This document shows, piece by piece, positions 45,143 through 54,174 of a DNA stretch of 64,000 bases. Position 1 is the stretch's first letter; each line of letters begins with the position of its first letter. The notes beneath the pieces were generated by a model that saw only the letters and a list, made by a program, of their open reading frames with translations, did no database searches and was not told the DNA's origin. Made by a program: the position numbers and the translations under genes. This DNA comes from Novosphingobium sp. MW5 (GTDB lineage: Bacteria > Pseudomonadota > Alphaproteobacteria > Sphingomonadales > Sphingomonadaceae), in contig JAPCWB010000001.1 of the NCBI GenBank assembly GCA_025938935.1, positions 806,001 to 870,000 on the forward strand, read 5' to 3'.

Positions 45143-45673
45143 TCAGCTCTCCGAGGCGGAACCCGCCGGTTGGGTGCTATTGGGATCTGGGGCCTTTTCG
45201 CGCGAAAGCAGCGAGCGGGCAAGCACTATCAGGACGCCGATCGAAATGGCGGCGTCGGCAAGGTTGAAGATCATGAAGGGTCGGAAATCGCCGAAATGGA
45301 GGTCGGCATAGTCGGCGACATAGCCCAGCCGCACGCGGTCGACGATATTGCCCAGCGCCCCGCCGAGCACGGCGCCGAGCGCGAGGATATCGGCCTTCGC
45401 GGTTTCCTTCATGATCCAGAACACCACGCCGCAGGCGATCAGCGCGGTGACCGCGACGAGCGCCCAGCGGCCCGCCTCGCCCTCGGCAGTGAACAGGCCG
45501 AGCGAAATGCCCCGGTTCTCTGCCCAGGTCAGGCGGAAGAAGGGCACGATCTCGATCTGCTGCATGAAGCGGTCACGCAGCGCCAGCGGCCCCATCAACA
45601 GCCACTTCAGCGCCTGGTCGGCAAGGAAGATGGCGGCGGCGATGACAAAGCCAAGGCGGCGGGCGGGGTTCAT
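45143..45673 (-). CDS. lspA: Lipoprotein signal peptidase II
   Basis: A 176-residue inner-membrane aspartyl protease with four helices. The catalytic aspartates lie in the two conserved segments GGALGNIVDRVRLGYVADY and FNLADAAIS. The N-terminal LADQALKW and WAENRGISLGLF blocks are also typical. It cleaves signal peptides of lipid-modified prolipoproteins. Its ATG overlaps the ileS stop (ATGA), reflecting the conserved ileS-lspA order. Confidence 0.95.
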   Translation of the reverse strand: MNPARRLGFVIAAAIFLADQALKWLLMGPLALRDRFMQQIEIVPFFRLTWAENRGISLGLFTAEGEAGRWALVAVTALIACGVVFWIMKETAKADILALGAVLGGALGNIVDRVRLGYVADYADLHFGDFRPFMIFNLADAAISIGVLIVLARSLLSREKAPDPNSTQPAGSASES

Positions 45674-48501
45674 GCCGCGTCCATGCCCGCCACGACATTG
45701 TCGCAACGTGAACAGAGGTCGCCGTCCTCGGTGACTTCCGGCAGGTGCCGCCAGCAGCGGCCGCACTTGTGGTTGTCGGTGCGCTTCACCGAAACGCTAT
45801 CTGCGCGCGAGACCTTGGCCGAGATGAACAGTTCTGCGAGATCGGCCTCCGGCGCGTCGGCAGGCACGGTGACTTCCGCTTCCAGCCCCGAACCCAGCAC
45901 CTTTTCGCGGCGCAGCGGTTCGATGGCCTCGAGTACCTGGGCACGCAGGGCGCGCAGGTCGGCCCACTTCGCCTCGTCGGCATTGGCCGAGGCCACTTCC
46001 GGCCACTCCAGCAAATGCACAGACCCCCCATCCGGGAACCGCGTCCCCCACACCTCTTCGCTGGTGAACACCAGCACCGGCGCGGCGTAGCGCACCAGCG
46101 CATGGAACAGCGTGTCCAGCACCGTGCGATAGGCCATCCGCTTGGGATCGGTCGCCGCGTCGCAGTAGAGCGAATCCTTGCGGATATCGAAGAAGAACGC
46201 GGAGAGGTCCTCGTTGCAGAAGTCAGTCAGCGCGCGGACGTAAGTGTTGAAATCGAAGTCGGCGACCGCCTGCTTCAATGTCGCGTCCAGCTTGGCCAGC
46301 AGCGCCAGCACATAGCGTTCCAGCTCGGGCATGGCCTCCACGTCTACTCGCTCTGCCTCAGAGAACCCGTCCAGCGCGCCCAGCAGGTAGCGGAAGGTGT
46401 TGCGCAGCTTGCGGTACTGGTCGGCCACGCCTTTCAGGATCTCGTCACCGATGCGGTGGTCCTCGGTGTAGTCGACTGACAGCGCCCACAGGCGGATGAT
46501 GTCCGCGCCGTTGGTCTCCATCACCTTCAGCGGGTCGATGGTGTTGCCAAGGCTCTTGGACATTTTCATGCCCTTCTGATCCATGGTGAAGCCGTGCGTC
46601 AGCACCGCCTTGTAGGGCGCGCGGCCGCGGGTGCCGCAGCTCTGCAGCAGGCTCGACTGGAACCAGCCGCGATGCTGGTCGCTGCCTTCAAGGTAGAGGT
46701 CGGCCGGCCACTGCATCCCCGGCCAGCGCCCGCTTTCGAGCACGAAGGAATGGGTGCAGCCCGAATCGAACCACACGTCGAGAATGTCGATGACGCGCTC
46801 GAAATCCGCGGCATCATAATCGGCGCCAAGATATTCCTGCGCGCGCTCCTCGGTCCAGGCATCGACGCCGTTCTCGCGCACGCCGGCGATGATGCGGGCG
46901 TTGACTGCCGGATCGCAAAGGTACTGGCCGGTCTTGCGGTTGACGAACAGCGTGATCGGCACGCCCCAGGCGCGCTGGCGGCTGAGCACCCAGTCGGGGC
47001 GGCCTTCGACCATCGAACGGATGCGGTTTTCACCCTTGGCGGGGACCCAGCGGGTGTCGGTGATCGCTTGAAGCGCGGTTTCCCTCAACGTCGTCCCGGG
47101 CTTGACCCGGGACCGCTGGCCATCCGGCGCTTCATCGCCAGCGATCCCGGCGTTCGCCGGGACGACGATCTTGTCCATCGGCACGAACCACTGCGGCGTG
47201 CAGCGGTAGATCACCTTGGCCTTCGAACGCCACGAATGCGGGTAGCTGTGCTTGTAGTCCGCGCTCGCCGCCAGCAAGCCGCCAGCCTCACGCAGGGCTT
47301 CGCAGATCGGGCCATCGGGCGCGTTGAACTTGGGGTTGATGACCGAGCCTTGCCCGCCGAGCCACAGCCAGTCGGCGCGGTACTTTCCGTCGCCTTCGAC
47401 CGCGAAGACCGGCTCGATGCCATGCGCCTTGCACAGGGCAAAGTCGTCCTCGCCGTGATCGGGCGCCATGTGGACCAGCCCGGTGCCGCTCTCGGTGGTG
47501 ACGAAGTCGCCGGCGAGCAACGGGCGCGGCTTGGCAAAGAACCCGCCGAGCGCGTGCATCGGGTGACGGGCGATGGTTCCGGCGAGGTCAGAGCCTTTGC
47601 CTTCCCATCGGACCTGCCAGCCTAATCCAACCGGGACGACGTCAGATTTGACGTAACGCTCTACACAATCGTCAAACAAGTCTTCAGCGACCAGAAGCTT
47701 GCGGCCGTGAGCTTCGACCAACGTGTACTCAACCTCCGGCCCATAAGCCAAAGCCTGGTTCACCGGGATCGTCCAAGGCGTCGTCGTCCAGATCACCGCG
47801 TGCGCGCCGACCAGTTCGGCAATCGGCGATTCGGTGATCTCGAAGGCCACGTCGATCTGGGTCGAGACGATATCCTCGTATTCAACCTCAGCCTCGGCCA
47901 GCGCGGTCTTTTCCACCGGCGACCACATCACCGGCTTGGCACCGCGATAGAGCTGGCCACTCTCGGCAAATTTCAGCAGTTCCGAAACGATCGTCGCCTC
48001 GGCCTGGAAATCCATGGTCAGGTAGGGATTGTCCCAATCGCCATTGATGCCGAGCCGCTTCAGCTGCTCGCGCTGGGTATTCACCCAGTGCTGGGCATAG
48101 GCGCGGCATTCGGCGCGGAATTCGGCGGCCGGAACCTCGTCCTTGTTGAGCTTCTTCTTGCGGTATTGTTCCTCGACCTTCCACTCGATCGGCAGGCCGT
48201 GGCAATCCCACCCGGGAACATAGGGCGCGTCCTTGCCCAGCAGGCTTTGCGTGCGGACCACCATGTCCTTGAGGATATGGTTGAGCGCATGGCCGATGTG
48301 CATGTCGCCATTGGCATAGGGCGGGCCATCGTGAAGGATGAACTTCTCACGCCCTTCGCGCGCCTTGCGCAGCTGCGGGTAAATGTCTTCGGCCTGCCAG
48401 CGCGCAAGAATGCCGGGCTCCTTCTGGGGAAGGCCCGCCTTCATGGGGAAATCGGTCTTCGGCAGGAAGACGGTGTCTCTGAAATCGCGCTTGTCGGTCA
48501 T
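45670..48501 (-). CDS. ileS: Isoleucyl-tRNA synthetase, with an in-frame repeat-derived insertion
   Basis: A 943-residue class I synthetase. HIGH is seen in DGPPYANGDMHIGHALNH (about residues 58-75), KMSKS in KMSKSLGNTID, and a C-terminal zinc ribbon in CGRCWRHLPEVTEDGDLCSRC. Residues about 445-471 (IVVPANAGIAGDEAP.. to ..SRVKPGTT) are encoded by a 79-bp palindromic repeat at 47089-47167 and replace a short loop between TPQWFVPMDK and LRETALQAI. The reading frame is kept. Since this appears to be the only ileS in view, the insertion must be tolerated. The gene leads ileS-lspA-bamF. Confidence 0.97.
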   Translation of the reverse strand: MTDKRDFRDTVFLPKTDFPMKAGLPQKEPGILARWQAEDIYPQLRKAREGREKFILHDGPPYANGDMHIGHALNHILKDMVVRTQSLLGKDAPYVPGWDCHGLPIEWKVEEQYRKKKLNKDEVPAAEFRAECRAYAQHWVNTQREQLKRLGINGDWDNPYLTMDFQAEATIVSELLKFAESGQLYRGAKPVMWSPVEKTALAEAEVEYEDIVSTQIDVAFEITESPIAELVGAHAVIWTTTPWTIPVNQALAYGPEVEYTLVEAHGRKLLVAEDLFDDCVERYVKSDVVPVGLGWQVRWEGKGSDLAGTIARHPMHALGGFFAKPRPLLAGDFVTTESGTGLVHMAPDHGEDDFALCKAHGIEPVFAVEGDGKYRADWLWLGGQGSVINPKFNAPDGPICEALREAGGLLAASADYKHSYPHSWRSKAKVIYRCTPQWFVPMDKIVVPANAGIAGDEAPDGQRSRVKPGTTLRETALQAITDTRWVPAKGENRIRSMVEGRPDWVLSRQRAWGVPITLFVNRKTGQYLCDPAVNARIIAGVRENGVDAWTEERAQEYLGADYDAADFERVIDILDVWFDSGCTHSFVLESGRWPGMQWPADLYLEGSDQHRGWFQSSLLQSCGTRGRAPYKAVLTHGFTMDQKGMKMSKSLGNTIDPLKVMETNGADIIRLWALSVDYTEDHRIGDEILKGVADQYRKLRNTFRYLLGALDGFSEAERVDVEAMPELERYVLALLAKLDATLKQAVADFDFNTYVRALTDFCNEDLSAFFFDIRKDSLYCDAATDPKRMAYRTVLDTLFHALVRYAAPVLVFTSEEVWGTRFPDGGSVHLLEWPEVASANADEAKWADLRALRAQVLEAIEPLRREKVLGSGLEAEVTVPADAPEADLAELFISAKVSRADSVSVKRTDNHKCGRCWRHLPEVTEDGDLCSRCDNVVAGMDAA
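47089..47167. repeat. REP-type palindrome embedded in ileS
   Basis: Left arm CGTCGTCCCGGGCTTGACCC.. (47089-47120) and right arm ..CGCCGGGACGACG (47137-47167) form an inverted repeat of the same family and 79-bp size as the intergenic copy at 39361-39439. Here it lies wholly inside coding sequence. Confidence 0.9.
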
Positions 48502-48544
48502 ATGCCGCGCGCCTTAGCGGGCGAGGCGACGTTTCGCAATTTTT

Positions 48545-48723
48545 GGTTCACGCAGAGACGCGGAGAAGAAAGGTGAGACGCAGAGAGGTCGTTCGCGCGG
48601 CGAAGCCGCTCTCAATCGCGCTCCGTTGCGTTTGGCGCGGGGTATGAGGAATTAGAACGCCTGCGGCGCTTGACGCAGCATCTCTGCGTCTCGTTTTCTT
48701 CCTCTGCGCCCTCTGCGTGAACC
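48545..48723. repeat. Long imperfect inverted repeat between ribF/GDPD gene and ileS
   Basis: The arm GGTTCACGCAGAGACGCGGA.. (48545-48586) is matched by ..TCTGCGCCCTCTGCGTGAACC (48681-48723). The roughly 42-base arms enclose about 95 bases. The GTTCACGCAGAG motif belongs to a repeat type seen in many bacteria. It fills the 225-base gap between the two minus-strand genes. Confidence 0.8.
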
Positions 48724-48726
48724 ATT

Positions 48727-50745
48727 CTACTCGCGCGCTTTCCTCCGCGCCTCGAGGTTGCGGGCCAGCGCCATCTCCTTTTCGGGGCTGCGCTTGTTGT
48801 AATAGGGGCGCAGCGCCGGGCCGATCGTGTAGATATCGTCGACCCAGACATAGCCGGTGAAGCTGGCGGGGATCTTGCCGATCTGTTCTGGCAGGTCGAG
48901 CCCCATCGGCAGGTCGTCACCCATGGGCCCCACGATCACCACCTTCGCGCCGACCTCGTTCATGCGGGCGAGCGTGCGGTTGGGCCAGCCGGGGAAGGCC
49001 CACTGGTAATTGAGCGGGACCATCAGCGTGCCGTTCCTGCACGCCTCGGGCACCACGCCGAACCAGCCGGCGGCGAGGTAGGCCTTGGTGCAGGCCTTGG
49101 CGCTGTCCTTGGAAAAGGCCCAGGCGCCGGGGAAGGCCTTTCGGATGCGCGCCACCTGCACATCGGTGCCAAGGAAGCCGTCGCCGCGTTTCACCACATC
49201 GCGTTTCAGGTACTGGAGTACGGCGATCAGCAGGTCCGCCTCCTTGGCGTCCTTGCTCTTGAGGTTATAAACGATCGCGGTGTCCGGCAGGACGGCAAGC
49301 GCATCGTCGAGCGCGGGGATCTGCCCCCGGTTGAAGCCGCGCAGGGGGAAGGTCTTGCCGCCGTCTGCGGTATAGCCATGGCCGGGATCGAGCGCCTTCA
49401 GTTCGGCCAGCGTCTTCGACCGGGTGTCGCCCTTGCCATCGGTGCGGCAGTCGAGCGTCCAATCATGGAACAGGGCAATGCGGCCGTCGGCGGTTGGGGC
49501 AATATCCACCTCGACCGCCTGCGCGCCAAGCGCCACGGCGGAGGTGAGCGAGGGCAGGGTATTCTCCAGATAGTCATGCACCGGCGGCTCGATCCGCGTG
49601 GCGGTGCAGGTCTGGTTGTCGATGCCTTTGTGGCTGAACTGCTGCGAGGTGCCGCGGTGCGCGACCAGCTTCACCGTACCGCGCGGGATCGGGGCGAGCC
49701 ATGAGGCGTTGACGAAGGAGAGGATGAGCAGGAGCAGCGCCAGCACCATGCCCAGGCGTTTGCTCCAGATCTTCCATGCGGGCTGCGGGGGCGGCGGCAG
49801 GTCTTCGTCTTCGTAGATCGCGTCGCTCAAATCAGCCCCCAGAACCTCTTTCGCCAGAGCGCAGTCGCGCGCCATCTGGTTCTTCAGAGATTCCAGGCTG
49901 GAGAATTTTTCCTCTCCCCGCAAGAACTTGTGGAAGGCTACCTCGATTTCCTGGCCATAAAGGTCTTCAGAAAAATCGAAGAAGTGCGGTTCCAGCAGCT
50001 CCTTGGGCGGGTCGAAAGTCGGCCGCACGCCAAGGTTCGCCGCGCCTTTCAGCACGCGCCCATCGGGCAGCGTCCCGGTCACCGCATAGATGCCGTAGCG
50101 CGGGCGCAGGTAGTTGCCCATGTCGATATTTGCGGTGGGGTAGCCGAGCAGCCGCCCGTTCTTGTCGCCATGCTGCACCGCGCCGCGCACCGCGAAAGGC
50201 CGGGTGAGCAGGCGGGCAGCCTCCTCAGGGTTGCCTTCGCGCAGGGCAGTGCGGATGCGGCTGGATGACACCGGCGCACCGCCATCCATCACCGGGCCGA
50301 CTGTGCGGGCGGGCAGGCCATGCTCGGCAAAGGTGGCACAGGTGCCTCCGCGCCCTTTTCCGAAAGTGAAGTCCTCGCCGGTGACGACTCCAGCGGCACC
50401 GAGCTGCCCGACGAGGAGGTCCTTGACGAAGCTCTCGGCGTCCATCCCGGCGAGCGCTCCATCGAAGTGGAACACCAGCATGGCATCGGCTCCGGCGAGG
50501 CCAAAAAGCTGCTCGCGCTGGTCGAGCGTGGTCAGGCGGAAGGGCTCTGCCTCCGGCCGGAAGTAGCGCATCGGATGCGGATCGAATGTGGCGACGATGC
50601 AGGGGCGTTGCAGTGCCTTTGCAAAGAGCAGCGCCTCGCCGACCACGGCCTGGTGGCCAAGGTGGAAGCCATCGAAATTGCCCAGCGCGATCACCCCGCC
50701 GCGCAGCTCTTCGGGCATGGAATCGCGGTGGTCGAGCCGGATCAT
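48727..50745 (-). CDS. ribF: RibF (riboflavin kinase/FAD synthetase) fused to glycerophosphodiester phosphodiesterase
   Basis: A single 672-residue frame. Residues 1-~303 are a complete RibF: FAD synthetase with GNFDGFHLGH (22-31), TFDPHP and SSSRIRTALREG, then riboflavin kinase with GYPTANIDM (201-209) and the GIYAV block. An acidic, proline-rich linker, one transmembrane helix (about 332-350) and a glycerophosphodiester phosphodiesterase domain follow (KLVAHRGTS at ~359, NTLPSLTSAVALGAQAVEVDI, LFHDWTLD). RibF would stay in the cytosol and the hydrolase would face the periplasm. A TTG at 49830 after GGGGG offers an internal start, so two products are possible. The ATG overlaps the folA stop. 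Confidence 0.88.
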   Translation of the reverse strand: MIRLDHRDSMPEELRGGVIALGNFDGFHLGHQAVVGEALLFAKALQRPCIVATFDPHPMRYFRPEAEPFRLTTLDQREQLFGLAGADAMLVFHFDGALAGMDAESFVKDLLVGQLGAAGVVTGEDFTFGKGRGGTCATFAEHGLPARTVGPVMDGGAPVSSSRIRTALREGNPEEAARLLTRPFAVRGAVQHGDKNGRLLGYPTANIDMGNYLRPRYGIYAVTGTLPDGRVLKGAANLGVRPTFDPPKELLEPHFFDFSEDLYGQEIEVAFHKFLRGEEKFSSLESLKNQMARDCALAKEVLGADLSDAIYEDEDLPPPPQPAWKIWSKRLGMVLALLLLILSFVNASWLAPIPRGTVKLVAHRGTSQQFSHKGIDNQTCTATRIEPPVHDYLENTLPSLTSAVALGAQAVEVDIAPTADGRIALFHDWTLDCRTDGKGDTRSKTLAELKALDPGHGYTADGGKTFPLRGFNRGQIPALDDALAVLPDTAIVYNLKSKDAKEADLLIAVLQYLKRDVVKRGDGFLGTDVQVARIRKAFPGAWAFSKDSAKACTKAYLAAGWFGVVPEACRNGTLMVPLNYQWAFPGWPNRTLARMNEVGAKVVIVGPMGDDLPMGLDLPEQIGKIPASFTGYVWVDDIYTIGPALRPYYNKRSPEKEMALARNLEARRKARE

Positions 50746-51230
50746 GGCGCGCCCCGCCGCAGGGTGACAAAGGCGTGGGCGGGCTTGCCATCGAGCGCCG
50801 GATGCTCTTCGCGGGATACCTCACGCCACTCCGGGCCGAGTGGCGGCATGACGGTGTCGCCCTCATATTCGCCAGCAATTTCAGTCAGTTCGATCCACTC
50901 GGCGAGCGGCAGGAACAGGCCGTAAACCTCCGCACCGCCGATCACCGCGACGGGACCATCGCCCGCCAGTTCCAGTGCCTCGGCCACCGAATGGGCTACC
51001 TCGGCCCCATGCGCCTGCCAGCTGCGATCGCGGGTGAGCACGATATGGCGGCGGCCGGGCAACGGGGCCGGGAAGCTCTCGAAGGTCTTGCGCCCCATGA
51101 TCATCGCCTTGCCCATGGTCAAGGCCTTGAAATGCTTGAGGTCTGCGGGAAGGTGCCGGGGCAGCCCGCCGTCCTTGCCGATCACGCCATTGTCGGCGCG
51201 GGCATAGATCAGGAAGACTTCCGAGCTCAC
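50742..51230 (-). CDS. folA: Dihydrofolate reductase
   Basis: A 162-residue DHFR that makes tetrahydrofolate. It shows YARADNGVIGKDGGLPRHLPADLKHFK at the N-terminus, the NADPH site MIMGRKTFESF, and VAVIGGAEVYGLFLP. The start is a GTG at 51230 overlapping the purK stop (GTGA); its stop overlaps the ribF start. This places folate, purine and flavin genes in one tightly packed operon. Confidence 0.95.
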   Translation of the reverse strand: MSSEVFLIYARADNGVIGKDGGLPRHLPADLKHFKALTMGKAMIMGRKTFESFPAPLPGRRHIVLTRDRSWQAHGAEVAHSVAEALELAGDGPVAVIGGAEVYGLFLPLAEWIELTEIAGEYEGDTVMPPLGPEWREVSREEHPALDGKPAHAFVTLRRGAP

Positions 51231-52280
51231 AGAATCAGCCGGGTAACGTGGCCCATCTTGCGCCCGGGCCGCGCCGCCGCCTTGCCGTAAAGATGCAGGT
51301 GATTGGCCGGATCCGAGAGGATCTGCGCCCAGTCGTGCACGTCGTCACCGATCAGGTTGTTCATCACCACGCCCCGGGCCGCAATCCCGCAGTCACCCAG
51401 CGGCAGGCCGCAGATCGCGCGGACGTGGTTTTCGAACTGGCTGGTGATCGCGCCTTCGATGGTCCAGTGCCCCGAGTTGTGGACGCGCGGGGCCATCTCG
51501 TTGAAAACGGGGCTGTTTTCCGTGGCGAAGAATTCCAGCGTGAGCACGCCGACATAGTCCAGCGCCTCAGCCACCTTACCCGCCAGCGCCCGCGCCTCGG
51601 CCACTTCACTTTGCACCAGCGCCGATCCGGGCACGGTCGAACTATCGAGGATGCCGCCCTTGTGGACGTTCTCAGGCGTGTCCCAGAAGCGGATGTCACC
51701 ATCCTGCCCGCGGCACAGCAGGACCGAAAACTCGGCGCGGAAATCGACGAAACCTTCGTAAACCAGCGGCTTTCCGGGCAGCTCCAGCGCATCGGCATCG
51801 TCCGGCGTCATGATGCGCCACTGGCCCTTGCCATCGTAGCCGTCGCGCCGGGTCTTGAGGATGCCGGGGGTGCCGATCCGGGCAATCGCGGCGTCCAGAT
51901 CGGCGCGCGAGTTGACCTCGGCCCAAGGGGCTGGCTTGCCGCCCAGCTGCTCGACAAAGGTCTTCTCGTTCACCCGGTCCTGCGCCGTTTCCAGCGCGCG
52001 GGGATGGGCGAGAAGCTTGCCCGCAAGCGGCGCGAGCGGGGCAACTGGGACATTCTCGAACTCGTAAGTGATGACCGCGCAGTCGTCGGCAAAGCGGGCC
52101 AGCGCCTCGGCATCGTCCCATGCCGCGCAGGTGAAGCCGCCGCAGACTTCCGCCGCGATCGAGATCGGCTTCGGGCGCGTAGATGTGCGAGCGGTAGCCG
52201 AGCTGCGCTGCGGCCATGGCGATCATCCGGCCAAGCTGGCCGCCGCCCAGGATGCCGATGGTTTCGCCGGGCGGGATCAT
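51227..52280 (-). pseudogene. purK: 5-(carboxyamino)imidazole ribonucleotide synthase, frameshifted
   Basis: PurK carboxylates AIR with ATP and bicarbonate to feed PurE. The frame from 52280 gives TIGILGGGQLGRMIAMAAAQ and HIYAPEAD. The remainder, in another frame, gives AAEVCGGFTCAAWDDAEALA, ITYEFENVPV, then KTFVEQLGGKPAPW, the grasp segment TRRDGYDGKGQW and NEMAPRVHNSGHW. Both halves are well preserved and the switch lies near 52157-52162, where one extra base would explain it. Because de novo purine synthesis depends on this step unless a PurE class II or other route exists, a sequencing indel is as likely as a true pseudogene. It starts six bases after purE. Confidence 0.88.
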
Positions 52281-52286
52281 TTTCGC

Positions 52287-52976
52287 TTAAGGTGCCTTCT
52301 TTGAACGGTGCTGTTCGACGAAAGCGGCGATCGATCCGTATTGCTCGGCAATACGCTTCTGCACTTTTGTCATCATAGCAGAACCGCGTTCGGCCCAACC
52401 GTGGGCTTCGAACATCTTCGCCATATCGCCATAGACATCGCTGGCAATCTTGCTGATCGCTTTGGCATCCCAGCCGGGACCGCCTTCAGCTTGAACTTCA
52501 ACCGGCCTTTCCGCCACGCCTTCGCTCTGCGCCGAGCGGTAGGCCTTGAGGCGCTCGGTCAGGGCCGGGTCGGTCGTGGCGAGGATCGCGGCGGCGAGCA
52601 GCCCGGCATTGGTCGCGCCTGCCTCGCCGATGGCCAGCGTGCCAACCGGAATGCCCGCGGGCATCTGTACGATCGAGAGAAGGCTGTCCTGCCCCGAAAG
52701 CGCGCGGCTCTGCACCGGCACGCCAAGCACCGGAATGTGTGTCATGCTGGCGACCATGCCGGGCAGGTGCGCTGCGCCACCAGCGCCCGCGATGATCACC
52801 TTGAAGCCCTCGGCCTCGGCACCCTTGGCGAAAGCGACCAGCCTGTCCGGCGTGCGGTGGGCCGAGACGATGCGCACGTCATGCGCTACGCCCAGCTTGT
52901 CCAGCGCATCGGCGGCGCATTTCATCGTCGCCCAGTCGGACTGGCTGCCCATGACGATCGCGACAGGTGCGCTCAT
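52287..52976 (-). CDS. purE: N5-carboxyaminoimidazole ribonucleotide mutase with C-terminal extension
   Basis: A 229-residue protein. Residues 1-~158 are a full class I Pur[15 protein letters not shown], the VSAHRTPDR site, [14 protein letters not shown] and [15 protein letters not shown]. An extra ~70 residues follow (from about [10 protein letters not shown] to QHRSKKAP), helical and charged, which ordinary PurE lacks. PurE converts N5-CAIR to CAIR. It starts two bases after the gpmA stop and is followed by purK. Confidence 0.92.
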   Translation of the reverse strand: MSAPVAIVMGSQSDWATMKCAADALDKLGVAHDVRIVSAHRTPDRLVAFAKGAEAEGFKVIIAGAGGAAHLPGMVASMTHIPVLGVPVQSRALSGQDSLLSIVQMPAGIPVGTLAIGEAGATNAGLLAAAILATTDPALTERLKAYRSAQSEGVAERPVEVQAEGGPGWDAKAISKIASDVYGDMAKMFEAHGWAERGSAMMTKVQKRIAEQYGSIAAFVEQHRSKKAP

Positions 52977-52978
52977 GC

Positions 52979-53665
52979 TTATCGCTCCGACAGGTAATAG
53001 CGTTCCGTGGCGTTCAGGTCGCCGTCCAGTTCATAGACGATCGGCTGGCCGGTGGGAATCTCAAGGCTGGTGATGTCGGCATCGGAAATGCCCGACAAGT
53101 GCTTGACCAGCGCGCGCAGCGAGTTGCCGTGGGCGGCGACGAGCACGGTCGATCCGGCACGCAGATGCGGCACGATCGACGAATCGTAATAGGGCAGGAC
53201 GCGGGCGATCGTGTCCTTCAGGCTCTCGGTCGAAGGAATGGCGATCCCGGCATAGCGCTGGTCGCGCGCCAGATCGAACTCGCTGCCAGCTTCGAGCACC
53301 GGCGGCGGGATATCGAACGAACGGCGCCAGATCTTCACCTGGTCATCGCCATGTTTTGCCGCCGTCTCGGCCTTGTCGAGCCCGGTCAGTCCGCCATAGT
53401 GGCGTTCATTGAGGCGCCAGTCCTTGGTTTCCGGAATCCACAGGCGGCCCGCCGCTTCGAGCGCGAAATGCAGCGTCTTGATCGCGCGGGTCTGGAAGCT
53501 GGTGAAAGCCACGTCCGGCAGCATGCCCTTTTCCGCCAACAGGCGTCCGGCGGCGCGCGCCTCTTCCTCACCCTTTTCGGTCAGGTCGACGTCCCACCAG
53601 CCGGTAAAGCGGTTTTCCAGGTTCCACTGGCTCTGGCCGTGGCGAACGAGAATCAGGCGAGGCAC
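52979..53665 (-). CDS. gpmA: 2,3-bisphosphoglycerate-dependent phosphoglycerate mutase
   Basis: A 228-residue glycolytic enzyme of the histidine phosphatase superfamily. The phospho-histidine is in [24 protein letters not shown] (H9), with the [15 protein letters not shown] block read as [15 protein letters not shown] and the late [17 protein letters not shown]. It interconverts 3- and 2-phosphoglycerate. The start is a GTG at 53665. It leads the gpmA-purE-purK-folA-ribF gene string. Confidence 0.95.
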   Translation of the reverse strand: MPRLILVRHGQSQWNLENRFTGWWDVDLTEKGEEEARAAGRLLAEKGMLPDVAFTSFQTRAIKTLHFALEAAGRLWIPETKDWRLNERHYGGLTGLDKAETAAKHGDDQVKIWRRSFDIPPPVLEAGSEFDLARDQRYAGIAIPSTESLKDTIARVLPYYDSSIVPHLRAGSTVLVAAHGNSLRALVKHLSGISDADITSLEIPTGQPIVYELDGDLNATERYYLSER

Positions 53666-53704
53666 CGTGCGAAAGCTCCCTCAAAGCTCCAAGGAGCGCC
53701 GCCC

Positions 53705-53848
53705 CTAGCCGCTGGGGTCGGGTTTGGAAAGGGGCGCTTCATCGCCAGATTCGCGGGCGCGCCCTTGCGCCTTGCGGCGCTTCAGGTTCTCGCGAAGCTG
53801 CGCGGCAAGGCGTTCCTCGCGGGTCAGGTGCTTGTCGTTCTGGCTCAT
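53705..53848 (-). CDS. Small hydrophilic protein (47 aa)
   Basis: A short gene starting at ATG 53848, highly charged: MSQNDKHLTREERLAAQLRE then NLKRRKAQGRARES and an acidic/proline tail. The amphipathic helix of the first 30 residues is typical of small conserved alphaproteobacterial proteins of unknown function. It lies 39 bases upstream of gpmA on the same strand and just before tRNA-Thr on the opposite strand. Its shortness means it is easily missed. Confidence 0.6.
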   Translation of the reverse strand: MSQNDKHLTREERLAAQLRENLKRRKAQGRARESGDEAPLSKPDPSG

Positions 53849-53973
53849 TGCCGGTGAATTTCCGCCTGAATTGCCATAGTGGTCAAGCCGTCCTTGACAT
53901 TGCCCGCCCGCGCGGACAATAGCGCCCGCCTGTCCGGCGGCCCCTTGGGGAAACCGGACGCAAGAAATGGTTG

Positions 53974-54048
<75 letters not shown>

Positions 54049-54174
54049 TTTCACTGTCGTCTGGACGGGAATTTCCCTTCCCGCGAGATCGCCAGGCCCA
54101 AACCCGCGCGGTTCTGCGCCGTTTCGGCACTAGTTGAATCAGGTTGAGGACAGAGACGTCGGGTAACCGGCCGC

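Noticed and set aside
51227..52280. Programmed frameshifting in purK
   Set aside because: No slippery heptamer followed by a pseudoknot is evident at the switch, and the family is not known for recoding.
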